NCBI GenBank assembly: GCA_016946835.1
Contig: JACVTC010000123.1
Location: forward strand, 228,501-292,500
From: Neocallimastix lanati (nom. inval.)
Taxonomy: Eukaryota > Neocallimastigomycota > Neocallimastigomycetes > Neocallimastigales > Neocallimastigaceae
Direction: 5' to 3'
Length of the DNA: 64,000 bases
Shown piece by piece: positions 1 through 9,000 of the stretch (positions are counted from its first letter, which is position 1; each line of letters opens with the position of its first letter). The translations under genes and the position numbers were made by a program. The notes under the pieces are model-generated. The model had not been told where the DNA came from, did no database searches, and worked only from the letters and a program-made list of their open reading frames with translations.

Positions 1-3000
1 AATAAGATCGTTGAACATATTAAGGCTACTAACCAACATCTACCAGAAGATAGAAAGATTCACATTTCTTTATACAATGGTCCACGTAGTATTGTTTGTT
101 CTGGTCATCCACAAAGTTTATATGGTTTAAATGTTACTCTTCGTAAATTAAGAGCTCAACCAAATATTGATCAAAACAGAATTCCATACAGTCAAAGAAA
201 GATTCGTTTCAGTAGTCGTTTCCTTCCAATTTCTGTTCCATTCCATTGTGATTACTTAAAGGATGTTAATGATATTATTATGAAGGATGTTGAACGTGAT
301 CATTTAATTCTTGGTAAGGGTGAATTAGTTATTCCAATTTTATCTACTGAGACTGGTGAAGATTTAAGAGGTCATCCACAATTTACTTATGAATTAATTA
401 AACAAATTTGTACTTTACCTGTTCATTGGGAAAAGGCTACCTCTGTTACTAATGCTACTCATGTATTAGAATTTGGTCCTTCTGGTGCTGGTGTTGGTTT
501 ATTAACCCACAGAAATAAGATTGGTACCGGTATTCAAATTATTCTTGCTAACAGTTTAGAATCTACTGAAAAAGAAGTTTTAAGTAAGGATTCTTTATTC
601 AATAGAGATCCATCTTCTGTTAAGTACTCTATGAATTGGGAAAAATTATTCGCACCAAAATTAGTTAAATCTGCTAATAATGGTAAGATTTACGTTGAAA
701 CTCGTTTCAGTCGTTTACTTGGTAAATCACCACTTATGGTTGGTGGTATGACTCCAACTACTGCTAATGAAAACCTTGTTAGTGCTTGTATTAATGCTGG
801 TTATCATATTGAATTGGCTGGTGGTGGTCAACACTCTACTCAAATGATTCGTGATCGTATTAAGAAGATTATGTCAAAGGTTCCTTCTGGTGAAGGTATT
901 ACTATGAATATTATGTTCTTAAATGCCTTCCAATGGGGTTTCCAATATCCATTAGTTCAAGAAATGAGAAAGGAAGGTGTTCCACTTGATGGTTTATGTA
1001 TTGCTGCTGGTGTTCCAAGTCTTGATGTTGCTAATGAAATTCTTGGTAATTTAAAGGCCTGTGGAATTAAACATGTTGCTTTCAAACCAGGTAGTGTATC
1101 TGCTATTCAACAAGTTATTGCTATTGCTAAGCAAAATCCAGATATGCCAATTATTATGCAATGGACTGGTGGTCGTGCTGGTGGTCACCACTCTTTCGAA
1201 GATTTCCATCAACCAATTATTGATACTTATGCTTCTATTCGTCGTCAACCAAATATTATTATTGTTGTTGGTAGTGGTTTTGGTGATGCTGAAGGTACCC
1301 TTCCATACTTAACTGGTGAATGGGCTCGTAAGTTTGGTTATCCACCAATGCCATTTGATGGTATTTTATTCGGTAGTAGAATTTTAGTTGCTGCTGAAGC
1401 TGGTACCAGTGAAGAAGTTAAGAAGTTATTAGTTAAATCTGAAGGTATTGAAAATGAAAAGGAATGGGAAAACACCTACAAGGGTCCAACTGGTGGTGTT
1501 ATTACTGTTAAGTCTGAATTAGGCGAACCAATTCACAAGTTAGCTACTCGTGGTGTCTTGTTATGGAAGGAATTAGATGAAACTATTTTCAATCTTCCAC
1601 CAGAAAAGCAATTACCAGCTTTACTTGCTCGTAAGGAATATATCGTTCACCGTCTCAATAAGGATTACCAAAAGGTCTGGTTCCCAAAGAAGTACGATGC
1701 CGAAGATCCAGAAAAGGTTGTTGATCTTAAGGATATGACTTATTATGAAGTTTTACGTCGTATGCTTGAACTTATGTATCCAAATGGTCAATGGATTGAT
1801 GTTTCCTTAAGAATGATTTATGGTGATTTCTTCCACCGTGTTGAAGAACGTTTCTATAAGGCTTCTGAAGGAAAAGAATTTGTTTCCTTCCTTCAATCCT
1901 ATGAACAATTAGAAGAAGATCCAGTTGGTTTATTAGAAAAATTCATGGAAGAAAGAGTTCCAGAAGCTAGGGTTCAATTAATAAACAGTGATGATTTAAT
2001 GTACTTCTTGAACATCTGTAGTAGACGTGATATTAAGCCACCACCATTCATTCCAAATATGGATAAGCAATTCAAGTACTGGTTCAAGAAGGATAGTTTA
2101 TGGCAATCAGAACACTTAGAAGCTGTTGTTGGTCAAGATCCAGGTCGTGTTTGTGTTCTTCAAGGTCCAGTTGCTGTTAGACATTCTACTAAGGCTAATG
2201 AACCAATTAGCTCAATTCTTGATACCATTAATCAAGAACACATTAAACAATTGAAGGCTCGTTACTACCAAAACAGTGATACTGTTATTCCAGTTGTTGA
2301 CTACTTTGGTGGTGCTGAAATTCGTGATGTTCGTAGAAAGATTCGCGGTGTTTCTATTAAGAGTGTTAAGAATGATAACATCGTTAAAACTATGTTTGAA
2401 GTTACTGCCGAAAATAATGAAGATCTTCCAGATGAAAATGACTGGTATGATTTATTAGCTGGACAATACTATACCTGGTTACGTGCTCTCTTAGCTTCAA
2501 AGGTCTTTGTCAAGGATGATGATGGTTATTATCAGGATAATTGTGTTAGACGTATTCTTCGTCCAAAACCACATCACATTGTTGAAATTAGATCAATTAA
2601 TGATAATATTGAATCGCTTAGCATGTTTAATAAGCAAGGTGGAAATGAAGTGGTTAAGATTACCATTGATGATAAGAAACTCATTACTGTTTTAATGAAC
2701 GAATACTCCTTAAACACTAAACTTGTTCAACTTCCACTCTTATTCCAATACAAACCAGAACAAGGTTATGCTCCAATCCATGAAGTTATGGAAGGTAGAA
2801 ATGAACGTATTAAGCGTTTCTACTACGATTTATGGTTTGGCCTTGACAATGGTAAGTACACTTTTGAAGATGATTACAACCATGATCCAAGAGAACCATT
2901 TGTCAGTGTTAGTGAACCAATTACTAGACAACAAATTACCGATTTCGTCAACATTATTGGTAATCGTGCTGAATCTTACACTGACCGTGGTCAAAAGGTC

Positions 3001-6000
3001 TTATTTGCTCCAATGGATTTCGCTATTGTTGTTGGTTGGCAGAGTATTATCCGTGCTATCTTCCCAAAATTCATCAATGCCGATTTATTAAAGTTGGTTC
3101 ATTTAACTAACGGATTCCGTATGATTGATAATGAATCTGGTTTAAAGGAAGGTGATATTGTTAAGACTGAATCTCGTATTATTAGTGTTATTAATGATGA
3201 AACTGGTAAGATTGTTGAAGTTAAGGGTGTCTTAAAGCGTGATGAAAAGCCATTTATGGAAGTTATTTCTAAGTTCTTCTACCGTGGTGTCTTTTCCGAT
3301 TACGATTCTACCTTCAAGAATGTTGAAGAAAAGGCTTATCATGTTACCTTAAAGAATAAGAAGGATGTTCATATTCTTGAATCTCTTGATTGGTTCAAGA
3401 TGACCACTGATGACGAACAATTGGCTCTTACTCAAGGTGATCAATTACTCTTTGAATTGAATAGTGAATACACTTTCAAGACAAGTGATGTTTACAGTAG
3501 GGTGAAGACTTTCGGTACTGTTAAAAAGTTATTATCTACTAAGGTTTATGTTGATGTTGCCAAGGTTGACTATTTATATGATAAACCAGATGGTTCTTGT
3601 GGTAACCCAGTTATTGACTTTTTAGAAAGAAATGGTAAGGTTCAAGATACTCCAGTCTACTTTGAAAATGGTGGTTACAGTATTATGCCAAAGGGTAAGG
3701 GAATTTCTAGTGTTGTTAACACTCACTCCTCTAACATTGGATACTCCCGTGTCTCCGGTGATGTTAATCCAATTCATACTAACCCATACTTTGCTCAATT
3801 AGCTGATCTTCCAGGTAACATTACTCACGGTATGTGGACTAGTGCCTCTACTCGTAAGTTTGTTGAAACCTTTGCTGCTGAAAACCATCCACATCGTGTT
3901 ACCTCTTATGAAGTTAAATTCTTAGATATGGTCTTCCCAGGTGATCGTTTAGAAACCAAGCTTTTCCATACTGGTATGGCTAATGGTAAGAAAATTATTC
4001 AATGTAAGACGATCAACCAAGATGGTAAGGTGGTTCTTGAAGGTACTGCTGAAGTTGAACAACCTATTACTGCTTATGTCTTCACTGGTCAAGGTGCTCA
4101 AGAAGTAGGTATGGGTATGGACTTGTATGAAAAGTCACCAGTAGCTAGAGAAATTTGGGATCGTGCTGATGCTCACTTGATGGAAAATTATGGTTTCTCT
4201 ATTATTGATATTGTTAAGAATAATCCAACTGAAATTACTATCTACTTTGGTAATGTTAAGGGTCAACAAATTCGTAAGAATTATCAACAGATGACTTATG
4301 AACATGTTAATTCTGATGGTGTTGTTGAAAGTCTTTCACTCTTCCCAGAAATTGATGACGACAGTGTTTCCTACACCTTCCGTCACATTGGAGGTTTATT
4401 ATCGGCTACTCAATTCACACAACCATCCCTTGTTTTAATGGAAAAGGCTGCTTTTGAAGAAATGAGATCTCGTGGTTTCATTCAACAAAACAGTGCTTTT
4501 GCTGGTCATAGTTTAGGTGAATATGCTGCCTTAACTGCTATTGGTGATGTCTTAAGTATTGAAACGTTGGTTGATGTCGTTTTCTATCGTGGTATGACTA
4601 TGCAAAGAGCCGTTCAACGTGATTCTAAGGGTCGTTCCGATTATGCTATGTGCGCCGTTAATCCAACTCGTGTTAGCCGTACTTTCAACGAAAGTGCCTT
4701 ACAATATCTTGTTGCTAACATTAAGAAGGTTACTGAAGGTTTAATTGAAATTGTAAACTACAATGTTGATAACTGGCAATATGTTGTTTCTGGTGATCTT
4801 ATTTCCTTACAAGTTCTTACTCTTGTCTTAAACTACTTAAAGGCTGAAAAGATTGATTTAACTGTTTTATTGAACACTCTTTCTGTTGAAGAAGTTCAAA
4901 AGCAAGTTAATGAAATTATTAGTACTTCCTTTGAAAAGGCTAAGGAACAAAAGAAAAAGCATGGCTATATTAAATTAGAACGTGGTGCTGCTTCTATTCC
5001 ATTACGTGGTATTGATGTTCCATTCCACTCTAGTTTCTTATTAAGAGGTGTTGCTCCATTCCGTCAATACTTGATGAGTAAGTTTGATCCAAACTTGATT
5101 GACGTTAACCGTTTAATCGGTAATTATATTCCAAACTTAACTGCTGAACCATTCTCTCTTAAGAAGGAATTCATTGAAAATATTTATGCTAAAACTAATT
5201 CTTCTCGTATTAAGAATGTCTTAAAGGGTTGGACTGATGATAAATACGCTTCTCCACGTCTTCAACAAAAATTGGGTTACATTCTTTTAATTGAATTATT
5301 AGCTTACCAATTTGCTAGTGCTGTCAGATGGATTGAAACTCAAGATAGATTATTCGTTGATATTGGTGTTGAACGTTTAATTGAAATTGGTCCAGGTCCA
5401 ACACTTTCTGGTATGGCTCAAAAGACCTTAAAGTTTAAGTATGAATACTATGATGATGCTACCAGTTATCGTCGTGAAATTCTTTCTTACTCTAAGAACT
5501 ATAAGGAAATCTTTTATGACTTTGAAGATGAATCTGATCCAGAAGTTTCTGAAGAAACTTCTGCTCCTGCCGCTCCAGTTGCTGCCGCTGCAGTTCCAGT
5601 TCCAGCTCCAGCTCCAGTTCCAGTTGCTGCTCCAGTTGTTGCTGCTGGTAGTGTTGCTGATGAAGATATTCAAGTTAAACATTTAATTAACATTCTTATT
5701 GCTCAAAAGTTAAAGAAGAAGGCTAATGAAGTTCCAATGACTAGTACTATTAAGGAATTAGTTGGTGGTAAGTCTACTCTTCAAAATGAAGTTTTAGGTG
5801 ATTTACAAAAGGAATTCGGAAGCAGTAATGTTCCAGATAAGTCTGAAGAATTACCATTAAATGAATTAGCTAGTCAAATTGGTACTGGTTCTGTTGCTCT
5901 CGGTAAATACAGTCAAACTTTAGTTAATAAACTTATTAGTGCTAAGATGGCTGCTGGTTTCACTAAATCTAAAATTAGTGGTTATCTTTCTCAAAAGTAC

Positions 6001-9000
6001 GGTTTAGGTCCAAAGAGAACTGATGCCTTATTATTATTCGGTTTAACGGATGAACCATCCGCTCGTTTCGGTAGTGAAGATGAAGCTAAGGCTTGGTTAG
6101 ATAAGATTGCCACTGGTTATTCTGCTTTTGTTGGTGTTGGTCTTTCTTCTGGTGCTCCAGCTGCTGTTGCTCCAATGGCTATGGCTGTAGCCGCTGCTCC
6201 AGTTGCTGCTGGTGCTGCTAGTGTTGCTGATGAAGATATTCAAGTTAAGCACTTAATTAACATTCTTATTGCTCAAAAGTTAAAGAAGAAGGCTAATGAA
6301 GTTCCAATGACTAGTACTATTAAGGAATTAGTTGGTGGTAAGTCTACTCTTCAAAATGAAGTTTTAGGTGACTTACAAAAGGAATTCGGAAGTAATAATG
6401 TTCCAGATAAGTCTGAAGAATTACCATTAAATGAATTAGCTAGTCAAATTGGTTCTGGTTCGGTTGCTCTCGGTAAATACAGTCAAACTTTGGTTAACAA
6501 ACTTGTTAGTGCTAAGATGGCTGCTGGTTTCACAAAATCTAAGATTCAAGAATATCTTTCTCAAAAGTACGGTTTAGGTCCAAAGAGAACTGATGCCTTA
6601 TTATTATTCGGTTTAACGGATGAACCATCCGCTCGTTTCGGTAGTGATGTTGAAGCTAAGGCTTGGTTAGATAAGATTGCTCCAATGTACTTCAGTTTTG
6701 TTGGTGTTTCTGCTGGTGCTGCTCCAGCTGCTGGTGCGGCTGCCGGTGTCCCAATGATGGCAGCTCCAGTTAATGCTGGTGCTATTGCTGAAGCTACTAG
6801 AAAGTATGATCAATTGATTAAGGAACAACTTGATATTTTCTTAAACTATCTTGATATTGATCCACGTGAAGGTTTCAATCTCTATGAAGATGAATTAAAT
6901 AATGCTGCTAAGTTACGTGCTGAACTTGACCTCTGGATGAATGAACATGGTGATGAATATGCTCAAGGTATTAAGCCAATCTTTGATCCATTAAAGGTTA
7001 GAAAGTACGATTCCTACTGGAATTGGGTCCATCAAGAATCATTAATTCTTTACTACGATATCTTGTATGGTAGATTAGCTGTTGTTGACAGAAAGGTTAC
7101 CAGTCAATGTATTCATGTTATGAACAGAGCTGATCCACATCTTATTGATCACTATGCCTATAGAATTAGTGTTACTGATCCAAAGAAGGGTCCAACCTAT
7201 GAATTAGCTAAGGAATTTGCTCAAATTCTTATGGAAAACTGTACTGAAGCGATGAGTGAAAATCCAGTTTACAAGGATGTTGATATTCCAACTATGCCAC
7301 AAACTACGGTTACTGAAAGTGGTGAAATTAAGTATGCTGAAGTTCCACGTCCAGGAATTAGAAAGATGGAATCTTACATTAAGTTAATGCAAGCTGGTAG
7401 TAGAATTACTAGAATTCCAACAAAGCATTCTAACCGTTCTATTCGTTTCACTGGTGGTAACAATAAGACCAGAGTCAAGTCTAAGAAGGTTCCATTCCTC
7501 TTCCTTAAGGATCCAAAAACCGGAGAATATGATGAAAAGTTAACCAAGGTCTACTACAAGTCTCTTTACGCCATGGCTAATGATGGTATTAGCTTTAAGA
7601 ACAAGTATGTTTTAATCACTGGTTGTGGTCGTAACTCCATTGGTTCCCAAATTATTAAGGGATTATTAAATGGTGGTGCTAAGATTATTGCTACTACTTC
7701 CAGATTCAGTAAGGCAACCATGCAATACTACCGTCAACTCTATGAAGATCATGGTTCTAAGGGATCTTGCTTAATTGTTGTTCCATTCAATGCCGCTTCT
7801 GTTGAAGATGTTAATCGCTTAATCGATTACATTTACTCTAAGGATCCAAAGAATGGTTTAGGATGGGATCTTGATTACGTTATTCCATTCGCTGCCATCT
7901 CCGAAAATGGTAGAACTTTAGAAAACATTGACAGTAGAAGTGAATTAGCTCATAGAATTATGCTTACTAACTTATTAAGAATGTTAGGTAAGATTGTTAG
8001 CCAGAAGGAGGCTCACAAGTATGATACTCGTCCAGCTCAATGTATTCTTCCAATGTCTCCAAACCATGGTACCTTCGGTGGTGATGGTCTCTACTCTGAA
8101 TCCAAGATTGCTCTTGAAACCCTCTTCAACCGTTGGCATTCAGAAGGATGGGGAGGTTACCTTACCGTTGCTGGTGCCGTCATTGGTTGGACCAGAGGTA
8201 CTGGTTTAATGAATAGTAATAACCTTGTTGCTGAAGGTATTGAAATGTTTGGTGTTCACACTTTCAGTACTCATGAAATGGCCTTCAACCTTATTGGTTT
8301 AATGCACAGTGACATTTGTAAGCTCTGTCTTAAGAACCCAGTCTTTGCTGATCTTAATGGTGGTCTTCAATTCATTGATAACTTGAATAGTAACATTAAC
8401 ATGATTCGTACCATCTTAAATGAAACCTCTGAAATTAGACGTTCTATTAAGAACGAAAAGGAATTGGAGAAGAACATTACTCTCGGTAAGCTTCTTGAAA
8501 AGGAAAAGAAATTGGTATTGAAGCCACGTGCTAACTTAAAGTTCTCCTTCCCAAAGGTCAAGCCATTTGAAGAATTAAAGAAGTTAGATTACTTACGTGG
8601 TATGATCGATTTAGATCGTACTGTTGTTGTTACTGGTTATGGTGAAGTTGGTCCATACGGTAACTCACGTACTCGTTGGGAAATGGAAGCCTATGGTAAA
8701 TTCTCTCTTGAAGGTTGTATTGAAATGGCCTGGATTATGGGTATGATCAAGTATGCTAAGAACAAGAAGACAAAGAATGGTAAACTCTATTCTGGATGGG
8801 TTGATGCTGAAACCGGTGAACCAGTTCAAGATTACGAAGTTAAGGCAAAGTACGAACAAAGAATCTTAGAACACACTGGTATCCGTTTCATCGAACCAGA
8901 ACTCTTTGATGGCTATGATCCAAATAAAAAGAACTTCTACCAAGAAGTTGCTATCGATCATGACTTACCAGGATTCGAATGTAGTAAGGATGAAGCCGAA

